Positions 17,177-26,907 are shown, counted from the stretch's first letter. The stretch is DNA of 64,000 bases from Aquimarina algicola (GCF_006443095.1 NZ_VFWZ01000011.1:124001-188000), one strand, 5' to 3'. Numbers and translations: made by a program. The notes: generated from the sequence alone by a model not told the origin.

Positions 17177-19695
17177 TACAATATAAAATCACAGTTTTAT
17201 TTACTTTTTTTTGTTTTCTTTTCTGTGAAGTATCTGCACAATCTACACAGGATAATATATCTCTTATCTCTATTCTAGAACAAACTCAAAAAAAATTCAA
17301 CTGTAATTTTTCTTATGCAGATAGTGATCTAAAGGGAATTGTCTTGATAAAACCTTCTGAAGAATTAAATCTAAAAAGTACTATATCCTATCTCGAAAAC
17401 AATACTCCTTTCATCTATACATTTTTAAATGACGCTACTATTACTTTAAGCCGCAAAAATGAGCAAACACAAACGGTTTGTGGCACTCTGAAATCACCTG
17501 TAAATGATGAACCTGTTGCTAATGCAACCATACAAACCAAAAGCAATGCAACAATTAGCAATCAAAATGGAGAATTTAAACTAGTAATTAAAAATAGCAA
17601 CGAAATCATTACGGTCAATTTTATTGGATATAAAACAATATTTCTTTCCGCAAATGACTTTTTAGATTCCCCTTGCAAATCAATCACTATGATTCCAGAA
17701 GTACAATATTTAAATGAAGTAGTACTTAATGATTATTTAATCAAGGGGATTGACAAAAAATCTGATGGTTCGATTAGCATAGATTATACAGACTTTGGTA
17801 TTCTTCCCGGACTCATTGAACCTGATTTATTACAAACAATTCAGGCATTACCCGGGATTTTAAGTGTACAAGAAACTGTTTCTGATATCAACGTGAGAGG
17901 GGGAACTAATGATCAGAACCTTATTCTTTGGGATGGTATCAAAATGTATCAGTCCGGACATTTCTTAGGACTCATTTCTGCTTTTAATCCTTATCTAACC
18001 AAAAATGTACAACTCATCAAAAACGGGTCAAGTACTGTTTACGGAGATGGTGTTTCTAGCGTAATTGCTATGAATACAAGTAATGAAATTAATACCGAAC
18101 TCGATGCGAGCATTGGAACCAATATGATTAGTGCAGACGCCTATATAGATACACCTATCGGTAAGAAATCTTCTCTTCAATTATCTGTAAGAAAATCAAT
18201 GAGCGAAATTCTTGAAACTCCTACTTATAATCAGTTCTTTGACAAGGCTTTTCAGGATTCTGAAGTGGTTAATAATTCTGAGAATATTTTTAATACCAAT
18301 GATGAGTTTTCTTTTTATGATGCAAGTTTACGGTGGTTGTATCAATTTACTGACAAAGACCTTATCAAGGTAAATGCTTTAGTGATTAGAAATAATCTTG
18401 ATTTTCAAGAAAATACAAAGATAAATCTAATTAATCTTTCCCGAGAAAGTAATCTTACACAAAACAATAGCGCAGCAGGTATTTCTTATCAAAGAAACTG
18501 GAATGATTTTTTTAAAAGTGAAATTTTGTTGTATGGTACAAATTATACGTTAGAAGCTATAAACTCTGATATTGTTAATGATCAACGATTGCTACAAGAA
18601 AATGAGGTTTTAGAAAGTGGCGTAAAAGTAAATACATTGTTACAGCTCAACTCTAGTATCAATTTAAAAACAGGATATCAATTTAATGAAACCGGAATTT
18701 CGAACCTTAGAGATGTAAACAATCCTGTTTTTAGGGATTTGATAAAAGAAGTTGTCCGTACACATGGTATTTTTTCTGAAATTGAGTATAAATCAAAAGA
18801 TAGTAACACCCATCTTAACATAGGTGCTCGTGCCAATTATTTTGAAAAATTCGATACATTTTTGGTAGAACCCAGAATTAGCTTTAATCATCGGTTTAAT
18901 AATCATTTTACAGTTGAGGTTTTAGGTGAACTAAAGAGCCAAATCACTTCTCAAATTATTGAGTCACAAAATGATTTTTTGGGAGTAGAAAATAGAAAAT
19001 GGATATTATCTAATGACGATGATATACCTATTTTAAAAAGTCAACAAGTTTCATTAGGCTTGAGTTACAATCACAATAATTGGTTGATTAGTACAGATTT
19101 TTATTATAAACATGTAGATGGTATTATTGCACAAAGTCAAGGATTTCAAAATCAACTGGAATTTCAAGAAGACCATGGAAGTTATACTGTAAAAGGAGTT
19201 GATTTTTTGATCAATAAAAGCTTTAAGAAATTAAGTGCATGGCTCAGTTACTCTTTTGCTGAAAACAATTATGCTTTCAATACACTAACCGAAAGAGATT
19301 TTCCTAACAATATAGATATCAGGCATAATGTTAATCTTGCTCTTTCTTACTCTTTTAAAAAATTTAAATTCTCGAGTGGTATCAATTGGCATAGTGGTAT
19401 TCCTACAACTCGACCTGTTTTTGGCAATGAGATCAATGAAGATAACACCATAAATTATAATCACCCTAATACAGAGACTATCGAAGATTACTTTAGATGG
19501 GATGCTTCTGCCATATATAATTTTAAGCTTTCAAAAAAAATCAGTGCAACTGCGGGATTATCGATATGGAACATTTTGAGTTCAGAAAATACAGTAAACA
19601 ATTATTACAGGATTAATCCCGAAAATAATGTAGAAGAGGTTCGACAATTAGGTCTTGGCTTTACTCCTAATGCTATGTTTAGGGTTAATTTCTAA
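17173..19695 (+). CDS. TonB-dependent receptor/transducer with N-terminal STN domain
   Basis: The 840-residue outer-membrane protein starts at GTG (17173). It has a signal peptide ending at about residue 22 (VSAQ), an STN-type signalling domain (about 25-92) and a carboxypeptidase-regulatory-like beta domain (about 98-175). The TonB plug (about 210-310, INVRGGTNDQNLILWDGIKM) and a beta barrel ending in MFRVNF complete it. The STN domain normally contacts the FecR periplasmic domain, so this receptor should sense a ligand as well as import it. There is no SusD partner. The ligand is unknown; the neighbouring FAS1 and cysteine lipoproteins are candidates. Confidence 0.92.
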   Translation: MIQYKITVLFTFFCFLFCEVSAQSTQDNISLISILEQTQKKFNCNFSYADSDLKGIVLIKPSEELNLKSTISYLENNTPFIYTFLNDATITLSRKNEQTQTVCGTLKSPVNDEPVANATIQTKSNATISNQNGEFKLVIKNSNEIITVNFIGYKTIFLSANDFLDSPCKSITMIPEVQYLNEVVLNDYLIKGIDKKSDGSISIDYTDFGILPGLIEPDLLQTIQALPGILSVQETVSDINVRGGTNDQNLILWDGIKMYQSGHFLGLISAFNPYLTKNVQLIKNGSSTVYGDGVSSVIAMNTSNEINTELDASIGTNMISADAYIDTPIGKKSSLQLSVRKSMSEILETPTYNQFFDKAFQDSEVVNNSENIFNTNDEFSFYDASLRWLYQFTDKDLIKVNALVIRNNLDFQENTKINLINLSRESNLTQNNSAAGISYQRNWNDFFKSEILLYGTNYTLEAINSDIVNDQRLLQENEVLESGVKVNTLLQLNSSINLKTGYQFNETGISNLRDVNNPVFRDLIKEVVRTHGIFSEIEYKSKDSNTHLNIGARANYFEKFDTFLVEPRISFNHRFNNHFTVEVLGELKSQITSQIIESQNDFLGVENRKWILSNDDDIPILKSQQVSLGLSYNHNNWLISTDFYYKHVDGIIAQSQGFQNQLEFQEDHGSYTVKGVDFLINKSFKKLSAWLSYSFAENNYAFNTLTERDFPNNIDIRHNVNLALSYSFKKFKFSSGINWHSGIPTTRPVFGNEINEDNTINYNHPNTETIEDYFRWDASAIYNFKLSKKISATAGLSIWNILSSENTVNNYYRINPENNVEEVRQLGLGFTPNAMFRVNF

Positions 19696-20159
19696 AGATG
19701 CTTGATTCCACTATAAGTAATAACTTCTTCTCCTCCTGAAACTCTTACAGCATTTTTAATAATTTGAAACCCTTTGCTTTCAAAAAAAGAACGCGTTTGC
19801 TTATTAATAGATGTTGTTAACGTAATAATTTTATCTTCTCTAGCAATTTCTTCTACGGTATTATACAATTTTGAAGCAACTCCTAATCCATGATAATTTC
19901 TATTAATAAAAATATATTCTATATGGCCTTTGGCATTCATAAAAACAGAACCAATAATTTCACCATTTAATTTGGCATTATAAATATATTCTGTTTCAAA
20001 TTTGTCTAACCAATATGAAGTATCACTCGCCAATTGAGAGTATTGTTTTATTTCTGATTTTGTAAAAACGGCAGACCCGTAAGTAGTCACCGTTTGATAA
20101 AACAATCGTTGCATTAATGATAGGTCTTGCTCAACAGCTCTAAATACTTCAATCTTCAT
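19692..20159 (-). CDS. GNAT-family N-acetyltransferase
   Basis: The 155-residue protein has the GNAT fold signature: strand IIGSVFMNAKGHIEYIFINR, acetyl-CoA loop YHGLGVASKLYN and a late strand ending in FFESKGFQIIKNAV. It should transfer an acetyl group from acetyl-CoA to an unknown amine. It converges on the TonB receptor gene and overlaps its end by four bases, with no room for a terminator. The gene is monocistronic, with argS 158 bases away. Confidence 0.88.
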   Translation of the reverse strand: MKIEVFRAVEQDLSLMQRLFYQTVTTYGSAVFTKSEIKQYSQLASDTSYWLDKFETEYIYNAKLNGEIIGSVFMNAKGHIEYIFINRNYHGLGVASKLYNTVEEIAREDKIITLTTSINKQTRSFFESKGFQIIKNAVRVSGGEEVITYSGIKHL

Positions 20160-20317
20160 TTTACAAAAATAACAAACACATTAATCACTTCACTATAAAC
20201 TGCTTATTTTCAACAGTTTCTTTAGATAAAAAGGGGTAAAATATCGTTGTAAGAACTTTTTGCTATTCAAAAAAGCTTCTAGAAATACTAATTTTTAACT
20301 TTTATCTAATATTTTAA

Positions 20318-22096
20318 CTACATTCTTTCAGGAACATTGATTCCCAATGTTTTAAAAGCAGACTTAATAGTATTACCTACAAGACTTGAAAGCTGAACGC
20401 GGAATATTTTCTCTGCATCTGTATCTGCTCCAAATATAGATACATTCTGAAAAAATGAATTATAGCTTTTAACAAGATCATAAGTATAATTAGCCATTAG
20501 AGCAGGGCTAAGTTCTTTTGCAGCATTTTGTATAACTTCTGGATATAGCTCTAATTGTTTTATTAATTCTTTTTCCTTTTGATGTAATGTTATATTTTCA
20601 ATTGATTGACTCCAATCAAAATCAGCTTTACGTAAAATGGCTTGAATTCGCGCATAAGTATACTGTATAAATGGTCCCGTATTCCCTTGAAAATCCACTG
20701 ACTCTTCAGGATTAAAAAGGATACGTTTTTTAGGATCTACTTTGAGTATAAAGTATTTTAAAGCTCCCAAACCAATTGTTTTGTATACTTCGGCTTTTTC
20801 TTCTTCAGAATAACCATCTAATTTTCCTAGATCTTTAGAGATTTCTGCAGCAGTTTTGGTCATTTCTCTAATTAGATCATCTGCATCTACTACTGTTCCT
20901 TCTCTACTTTTCATTTTTCCACTAGGTAAATCTACCATACCATAACTAAGATGATGTAAGTTTTCTGCCCAGTTATATCCTAATTTTTTCAAGATTGCAA
21001 ATAGTACTTTAAAATGATGATCTTGCTCGTTTCCGACCGTATAAATCATACCACCTACACTCGGATTATCTTTTACACGTTGTATGGCAGTACCTATATC
21101 CTGAGTCATATATACAGACGTACCATCACTTCTTAATACCAATTTATCATCAAGCTTTTGATCACTAAGATCACACCATACAGAACCATCTTCTTTTGTA
21201 TAGAAAATACCTTTTGACAGCCCTTCTTGAATATTATCTTTACCTAGTAAATATGTATCGCTCTCATAGTAATAACTATTGAAATCTACACCAAGTGTTT
21301 TGTATGTCTGTTCAAAACCATCATATACCCAACTATTCATCTTGCTCCATAATGCTACAACATCTTTATCACCAGATTCCCAGTCACGAAGCATTTTTTG
21401 AGCTTCTAGAAGTATTGGAGCTTCTTTTTTGGCTTCTTCTTCTGATTTTCCTTCTTTAATCAGTTGTGCGATTTCTTCTTTGTAAGCCTGATCAAATTTT
21501 ACATAATAATTACCTACTAACTTATCTCCTTTAAGTCCAGTAGATTCAGGTGTTTCTCCATTTCCGAATTTCTGCCAGGCAATCATCGATTTACAGATAT
21601 GTATCCCTCGATCATTTATGATTTGAGTCTTGTACACTTTTGTTCCACTTGCTTTGATGATCTCTGCGACAGAGTATCCTAACAAATTATTACGTACATG
21701 TCCTAAATGCAATGGTTTGTTGGTGTTTGGTGAAGAATATTCAACCATAACTGATTTTTCTTCTTCATTAACATTTACAAAACCATATTGTTCTTCATCT
21801 TTGATTTTATTAAAAAAGTCCAGGTAATACGTATCTGTGATCACAAGGTTCAAAAATCCTTTTACCACATTAAAATTAGAAACTTCATCTACTTGTTCTA
21901 CAAGATACTTTCCGATAGCTTCTCCTATTTGCACAGGATTTCCTTTAACCACTCTCAGCATAGGAAAAACAACTACTGTAACATCTCCTTCAAATTCTTT
22001 TCTAGTTGCTTGTAATTCTACAGTATCTAAAACTGCGTTATATAATTCTTGTATAGATTCTTTTACTTTTTGTGAAATAACCTCCTGCAAACTCAT
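20318..22096 (-). CDS. argS: Arginyl-tRNA synthetase
   Basis: ArgS charges tRNA-Arg. The 592-residue class I enzyme has the HIGH-type motif PLHLGHVRN, a KMSKS-equivalent KMKSREGT and the DALR anticodon-binding domain ending ALGINVPERM-like (here LGINVPERM). I placed the start at the ATG at 22096 (MSLQEVISQ), the usual N-terminus. An in-frame TTG at 22117 lies inside the TATCTTTG promoter element and cannot be the start. The gene is alone, divergent to the SDR gene. Confidence 0.96.
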   Translation of the reverse strand: MSLQEVISQKVKESIQELYNAVLDTVELQATRKEFEGDVTVVVFPMLRVVKGNPVQIGEAIGKYLVEQVDEVSNFNVVKGFLNLVITDTYYLDFFNKIKDEEQYGFVNVNEEEKSVMVEYSSPNTNKPLHLGHVRNNLLGYSVAEIIKASGTKVYKTQIINDRGIHICKSMIAWQKFGNGETPESTGLKGDKLVGNYYVKFDQAYKEEIAQLIKEGKSEEEAKKEAPILLEAQKMLRDWESGDKDVVALWSKMNSWVYDGFEQTYKTLGVDFNSYYYESDTYLLGKDNIQEGLSKGIFYTKEDGSVWCDLSDQKLDDKLVLRSDGTSVYMTQDIGTAIQRVKDNPSVGGMIYTVGNEQDHHFKVLFAILKKLGYNWAENLHHLSYGMVDLPSGKMKSREGTVVDADDLIREMTKTAAEISKDLGKLDGYSEEEKAEVYKTIGLGALKYFILKVDPKKRILFNPEESVDFQGNTGPFIQYTYARIQAILRKADFDWSQSIENITLHQKEKELIKQLELYPEVIQNAAKELSPALMANYTYDLVKSYNSFFQNVSIFGADTDAEKIFRVQLSSLVGNTIKSAFKTLGINVPERM

Positions 22097-22412
22097 CTTA
22101 ATAAAATTAGGGAGCAAAGATAATAGAAATTATAGTGTTCGACCATGACATTTATACTTTTTACAGTGTTTATAAATCAAAGTTTTCATCTTAATCAACA
22201 CAAGATTAAAAATCCTTGTTACATTAAATAAAACCGATTAAACTAAAATGGATATCATTCGCAAAGTTTTGAGTTATAGAATATCGCATCACTCTATATC
22301 TTAAAATCAATGACTCAGCTATTATACCGTTCACAAAGAATAAAAAAATATAATGTAATACGATGATATTGTTTTAATTAAGAAAAAATTCTTTGTATCT
22401 TTTACTTAAAAA
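22097..22412. other. 316-base divergent intergenic region
   Basis: It lies between argS and the SDR gene. It contains the argS -7 element (22115-22122); otherwise I see only AT-rich sequence and no gene. Confidence 0.5.
22115..22122 (-). promoter_or_regulatory. -7 promoter element for argS
   Basis: TATCTTTG on the minus strand matches TAnnTTTG and ends 18 bases before the ATG at 22096. It settles the choice of start codon. Confidence 0.6.
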
Positions 22413-23837
22413 ATGCGAATTCTTATTACTGGTGCCAATGGGTATATTGGTATGAGATTATTACCATTACTTATTAATGCAGGTCATGAACTTATATGCT
22501 GTGTACGAGATAAGAATAGGTTATCTATTGATGAAGACACAAAAAATAAAGTTTCTGTTGTAGAGATTGATTTTTTAGAATCCCCTGACTTTACAAAACT
22601 CCCAAAAGAAATAGATGCAGCGTATTATCTTATACATTCTATGAGTTCTTCTACAACTGATTTTGATAAAAAAGAAGAAATTTCTGCTCAGAATTTTAAT
22701 GCATATGTAGCTCATACAAATATTAAACAAGTGATCTACCTAAGTGGTATTGTCAATGAAAAAAACTTATCAAAACACCTTTGGTCTAGAAAAAATGTAG
22801 AAGAAACACTTTATAAAGGGAATTATCATCTTACTGTATTACGATCAGGCATTATTGTAGGATCCGGTAGTTCTTCTTTTGAAATCATTAGAGATCTGTG
22901 TGAAAAGCTTCCTTTAATGATTACTCCAAAATGGGTAAATACCAAAACACAACCTATCGCAATTAGAGATGTTCTTAACTTTATGATAGGGGTATTAGGC
23001 AATCAGAATTGTTATAATGAATCTTATGATATTAGCGGACCTGATATTCTTACATACAAACAAATGTTATATCAATATGCCAAGACCAGAGGCATCAAAT
23101 TATTGATTTTCACATTACCTATCATGACTCCTAAACTTTCTTCTTACTGGTTATACTTTGTAACTTCTACCTCATATAAACTTGCTTTAAACCTTGTAGA
23201 TAGCATGAGTATACCCGTAATAGCAAATGACAATAGGCTCCAACAGTTATTAGACATCAAACCTATGACCTATAAACGAGCTTTGGAACTTGCTTTTATA
23301 AAAATAGAGCAAAATCAGGTTGTATCAAGCTGGAAAGATTCTATGATCAGTAGTAGATTCAAAAAAGACATTCAAAAATATATTACTGTGCCTAAAAGAG
23401 GTTGTTTTAAAGACCAAAAAATAATGCAACTTTACAACAAAGAAAAAGCATTAAATCGTATATGGGCTATTGGTGGAGAAACAGGGTGGTATTACGGAAA
23501 TTGGATGTGGAAAATAAGAGGATATATAGATAAATTTTTTGGGGGAGTTGGCCTGAGAAGAGGAAGAACAAACCCAGATCAAATATTCTCTGGCGATGCT
23601 TTAGATTTTTGGAGAGTTCTTGTTGCAGACAAAAATAATATGCGTTTGTTATTATTTGCAGAAATGCGAGTCCCGGGAGAAGCATGGCTAGAATTTGATA
23701 TTGATGAGAATAATATTTTACATCAAACGGCTACTTTTAGACCAAAAGGTATTTGGGGAAGAATATATTGGTATATGATGATCCCTTTTCATTACTTTAT
23801 TTTTGGAGGCATGATTAGAAAAATCGCATCAAAATAA
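22413..23837 (+). CDS. SDR-family NAD(P)-binding protein with C-terminal DUF2867
   Basis: The 474-residue protein begins with a Rossmann fold (MRILITGANGYIGMRLLPLL, nucleotide-binding GxxGxxG) of the atypical/extended SDR type covering about residues 1-300. A DUF2867 domain (about 330-470) follows, with WAIGGETGWYYGNWMWKIRG and FDIDENNILHQTATFRPKG. The combination is common in bacteria, but the substrate is not established; a role in NAD(P)-dependent reduction or isomerisation of a lipid or quinone-like compound is only a guess. The catalytic YxxxK of classical SDRs is not obvious. It is transcribed alone, divergent to argS. Confidence 0.88.
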   Translation: MRILITGANGYIGMRLLPLLINAGHELICCVRDKNRLSIDEDTKNKVSVVEIDFLESPDFTKLPKEIDAAYYLIHSMSSSTTDFDKKEEISAQNFNAYVAHTNIKQVIYLSGIVNEKNLSKHLWSRKNVEETLYKGNYHLTVLRSGIIVGSGSSSFEIIRDLCEKLPLMITPKWVNTKTQPIAIRDVLNFMIGVLGNQNCYNESYDISGPDILTYKQMLYQYAKTRGIKLLIFTLPIMTPKLSSYWLYFVTSTSYKLALNLVDSMSIPVIANDNRLQQLLDIKPMTYKRALELAFIKIEQNQVVSSWKDSMISSRFKKDIQKYITVPKRGCFKDQKIMQLYNKEKALNRIWAIGGETGWYYGNWMWKIRGYIDKFFGGVGLRRGRTNPDQIFSGDALDFWRVLVADKNNMRLLLFAEMRVPGEAWLEFDIDENNILHQTATFRPKGIWGRIYWYMMIPFHYFIFGGMIRKIASK

Positions 23838-23882
23838 ATATTTTACTAGGACAAAATGCTAATTTTTATCGATAAATTACCC

Positions 23883-23890
23883 TATTTTTG
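23883..23890 (+). promoter_or_regulatory. -7 promoter element for the CpcT-like gene
   Basis: TATTTTTG matches TAnnTTTG, 31 bases before the ATG at 23922. No TTG is present at the -33 position. Confidence 0.4.
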
Positions 23891-23921
23891 CTTTTTTTGT
23901 TATTTTTATTAAAACAACCAA

Positions 23922-24542
23922 ATGAAGCAATTTTTACTTATCATCTCGCTACTCATTCTCTTTTCAGGATGCGTCTCTGCGCCTGTAAAAGACAAAGAAT
24001 TGCATAATTTGGTGTCTCTTTTAATTGGGGATTTTACAAATAAAGAACAAGCAGAAAACGACCCTAGCTTTTCTCAGCTTTCTCTAATCAATATCAGAAT
24101 ATGGAAAAATAAATCCGGATACTGGGTATACTCTCAACTCTTTGATGCAAAAAAAGAAAATATTATCTACAGTCAACGAGTATTATTTTATGAACGAGTA
24201 GACTCTATCACTTTTGCTAGTAAAAGCTATACTATCAATAATGCAAAAGAATACAAAGAAGCTTGGAAAAACCCAAAAATTCTCAAAAGTCTAAAACCTG
24301 AAGATCTTGAAATCAGAAATGGGTGCGATGTTTATTTTAAGAAAAAAACTTCAACTATATACTCTGGTAAAACTAATAAAGGATCATGCTCTAGCAGTAT
24401 TAATTTTGTAGATCATATCTCTAGTAATTTTGTTATCAGCAAAAATAAATTATCTGTTTGGAATAGAGGATATGATGAAAAAGGAAAACAAGTTTGGGGT
24501 AAAATTAAAGGACCATACAAGTTTAGGAAAAATATTGACTAA
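23922..24542 (+). CDS. CpcT/CpeT-like lipoprotein
   Basis: The 206-residue protein has a lipoprotein signal (ILFSGC, Cys17). The body resembles the CpcT/CpeT chromophore-lyase fold: GDFTNKEQAENDPSF, IRIWKNKSGYWVYSQ, IIYSQRVLFYERV, then RNGCDVYFKK and VWGKIKGPYKFRK at the end. In cyanobacteria these enzymes attach bilins to phycobiliproteins. Bacteroidota have no phycobilisomes, so the role here must be different, perhaps binding a tetrapyrrole or another hydrophobic ligand in the envelope. It ends 7 bases before the convergent Rrf2 gene. Confidence 0.75.
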   Translation: MKQFLLIISLLILFSGCVSAPVKDKELHNLVSLLIGDFTNKEQAENDPSFSQLSLINIRIWKNKSGYWVYSQLFDAKKENIIYSQRVLFYERVDSITFASKSYTINNAKEYKEAWKNPKILKSLKPEDLEIRNGCDVYFKKKTSTIYSGKTNKGSCSSSINFVDHISSNFVISKNKLSVWNRGYDEKGKQVWGKIKGPYKFRKNID

Positions 24543-24549
24543 CATCCCC

Positions 24550-24960
24550 TTACATCATAAAATCGCTAAGTGTCTTATTTTCTAATACTTTTAGCGTATT
24601 ATCTCTTACTTCTATCATCAAACCATGCACTGCGCATTGATCTTCATCAGGACAGTCTTCACATTTTTCATAAAAGTTAAGACTCACACAAGGCACCATT
24701 GCAATTGGCCCTTCTAAAACTCTAATAACAGAAGCCATAGTAATGTCTTTAGGATCTTTAATAAGGTAATATCCACCTCCTTTTCCTTTTTTAGATCCTA
24801 AAAATCCTGTTTTTCGAAGTGTTAGAAGTATGCTTTCTAAAAATTTTTGAGAAATATTTTCACTAGACGCTATTTCAGAAATTAAAACGGGATGATCACA
24901 TTTTTTTCTGGCAATATATGTTAGTGCTTTTAATCCATATTTTGTCTTTTTAGAAAGCAT
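24550..24960 (-). CDS. Rrf2-family transcriptional regulator with a four-cysteine cluster
   Basis: The 136-residue protein has an N-terminal winged helix-turn-helix (MLSKKTKYGLKALTYIA to about residue 80, with SENISQKFLESILLTLRKTG). Four cysteines follow at 91, 100, 103 and 109 with His112. IscR-type members bind an iron-sulfur cluster through three cysteines in this region, so a redox- or iron-sensing role is likely. It lies 33 bases downstream of ctlX in the same direction and may control the arginine/citrulline genes upstream, its own expression, or Fe-S genes elsewhere. Confidence 0.9.
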   Translation of the reverse strand: MLSKKTKYGLKALTYIARKKCDHPVLISEIASSENISQKFLESILLTLRKTGFLGSKKGKGGGYYLIKDPKDITMASVIRVLEGPIAMVPCVSLNFYEKCEDCPDEDQCAVHGLMIEVRDNTLKVLENKTLSDFMM

Positions 24961-24993
24961 ATTCTATATATTTTAAGATATAAATCTACATAT

Positions 24994-25926
24994 TTAAGCT
25001 TTAGGAAGAAAAACTTCTGCCATCATACAGCGTGCACTGCCTCCTCCAAGAGTTTCTATCGTATTTAGATCACTATGAAGAATTAAACAATGCTGTTCTA
25101 TCTTGGCAATTTGCTCTTTGGTAAGGCTATGATACGCAGCAGAAGACATTACAAGATAACGTTTACGATCTATCCCTTCAACTTGAAGCATATTTCCTGC
25201 AAAATTATTTACTTGTTCTTCTGTGATCGCAATAATTTCTTTGTTATCATTTTTTAGGTGTTCGATAAGGTTTTTTCTTTCCTTTTTATCATCTATAGCA
25301 TCTAAGCATACTATTGCAAGTGTCTCACCAAGTCCCATCATTACATTTGTATGATAGATAGGTAATCGTTCTTGATCTACTGTTTGATAGGCTGTAAATA
25401 TTACCGGAGTGTATTCAAAATCTTCGCAAAATTCGATAAGAAGTTCTTCTTCGGCTCTGGGAGATAATGCACAATAGGCTTTTCTATTCACTCTGTCTAA
25501 AACCAGGCTTCCTGTTCCTTCTAAAAACACTCCTGCTTCTTCTGCACTCGTATAATCAACAATATTATTAATTTTGAAACCAGAAGATTCTAATTGATCT
25601 AAGACTTCAGGTCTTCTCTCTTTACGTCTGTTTACTGCAAACATAGGATACAATCCTATATCTCCATTTTCATGAAAAGAAACCCAATTATTTGGAAAAA
25701 TAGAATCAGGTGTATCATTTTTAGGATCGTCATCAATCACAATAACATTTACTCCTGCTTCTTCTAATACTTTCACAAAGGTGTCAAATTCTTGCTGTGC
25801 TTTTTGGTTTGCACTTTCAGAATCTATGTTTCCATCAACTTGGTAATAATTATTAACTGCAGTCTGCTCATTCATTCTGAATTGAACAGGTCGAATCATT
25901 ACAATAGTATTAGTTATTTGTCTCAT
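24994..25926 (-). CDS. ctlX: Citrulline hydrolase CtlX (guanidino-group-modifying family)
   Basis: The 310-residue protein starts MRQITNTIVMIRPVQFRMNEQTAVNNYYQ-like (read in two parts here as IRPVQF then NEQTAVNNYYQ), the typical CtlX opening. It has FPNNWVSFH, EGTGSLVLDR, the histidine motif YHTNVMMGLG and the nucleophile cysteine in GGGSARCMMAE. CtlX belongs to the arginine-deiminase/amidinotransferase superfamily and is reported to release ornithine from citrulline. It sits 48 bases after the related amidinotransferase-fold gene and 33 bases before the Rrf2 regulator, in what looks like one transcript. Confidence 0.88.
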   Translation of the reverse strand: MRQITNTIVMIRPVQFRMNEQTAVNNYYQVDGNIDSESANQKAQQEFDTFVKVLEEAGVNVIVIDDDPKNDTPDSIFPNNWVSFHENGDIGLYPMFAVNRRKERRPEVLDQLESSGFKINNIVDYTSAEEAGVFLEGTGSLVLDRVNRKAYCALSPRAEEELLIEFCEDFEYTPVIFTAYQTVDQERLPIYHTNVMMGLGETLAIVCLDAIDDKKERKNLIEHLKNDNKEIIAITEEQVNNFAGNMLQVEGIDRKRYLVMSSAAYHSLTKEQIAKIEQHCLILHSDLNTIETLGGGSARCMMAEVFLPKA

Positions 25927-25974
25927 TTTTATTCTTTTCTTTTTATTAAATTATGAGTATATCTTCAACATTGA

Positions 25975-26889
25975 TTAATCTCTAATTAGTGGCATTGTAG
26001 AACAACGTAATAGTCCTTCTTGTTTTGCGATCTCTGCATAAGGGACTTCTTCAACTGTAATTTTATGATTACGCAGCCATGTATTTAACCTGATAAAGTT
26101 TTTTTCTGAAATTACAATATCTTCTGCTATAGAAAATATGTTTGAGTTCATATCATACATTTCGTCTTTTGTAATATGAAAAAGATTTTCTTTACCAAAA
26201 AGGTCTACTAAAAACTCGTATCCTTTTATATCTCTAAATCCCTCTTTATGAATTATAGCTTTATTTTTTCCAACCGGTTGAAAACAACAGTCAAGATGCA
26301 AAGCATTATCTCTGGGGTTTTCCATTGATTTATTTAAGTCAAATTCTTTTACAATTTTATTAGGAAAGAGTGTTTTTATGTATTCAACTCCCTTCATATT
26401 TGTTCTAGCTACAATACAGTCAGGATAATCTTCACCCTTGTATGTCCCTATAAATATATAATCATTATGTATGATAATGTCTCCCCCTTCAAAATGTATT
26501 TCTTCTGATGGTGCTTTGAACACTTTTTTTGGATCAATTGTATCGATTACATATTGAATTGCCTTTATCTCTTTTTCTCTATCAGGTAAAATGTTAGATT
26601 TTATGAATTTATCTTCTATAACTAGTGAGATATCTCTGGCAAAAATTTGATTACAATTTTTAATAATTTCCGGTCTAAAAACTTTTACATCATATTTCTC
26701 CAATACTCTAGCGACAGCATTCATTTCTTCTGTCATATCTGATTCTATTGGATATGTTCCTGCTTTGATATGTTCTATAGACTTAGGGTCGTATGCTTCT
26801 TCTACTGTTGGTGTATTCCCGTTACTAACAGCTGTTCCTAAAACCACAGCTCTAAGCCTTGATGTTTCGTTTTGTATATTTAATTTCAT
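25975..26889 (-). CDS. Amidinotransferase/dimethylargininase-like hydrolase
   Basis: The 304-residue pentein-fold protein has the acidic motif IHFEGGDIIIH, the histidine motif ALHLDCCFQPVG and a C-terminal catalytic cysteine in GLLRCSTMPLIRD. These fit enzymes acting on arginine, methylated arginine or glycine amidinotransfer; the exact substrate is open. I chose the ATG at 26889 (MKLNIQNETSRLRAVVLG). The in-frame TTG at 26910 overlaps a TATATTTG promoter element. It sits between arginase and CtlX, so arginine-derived guanidino compounds are the likely substrates. Confidence 0.82.
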   Translation of the reverse strand: MKLNIQNETSRLRAVVLGTAVSNGNTPTVEEAYDPKSIEHIKAGTYPIESDMTEEMNAVARVLEKYDVKVFRPEIIKNCNQIFARDISLVIEDKFIKSNILPDREKEIKAIQYVIDTIDPKKVFKAPSEEIHFEGGDIIIHNDYIFIGTYKGEDYPDCIVARTNMKGVEYIKTLFPNKIVKEFDLNKSMENPRDNALHLDCCFQPVGKNKAIIHKEGFRDIKGYEFLVDLFGKENLFHITKDEMYDMNSNIFSIAEDIVISEKNFIRLNTWLRNHKITVEEVPYAEIAKQEGLLRCSTMPLIRD

Positions 26890-26907
26890 ACCCTTACATA
26901 TATGCCG

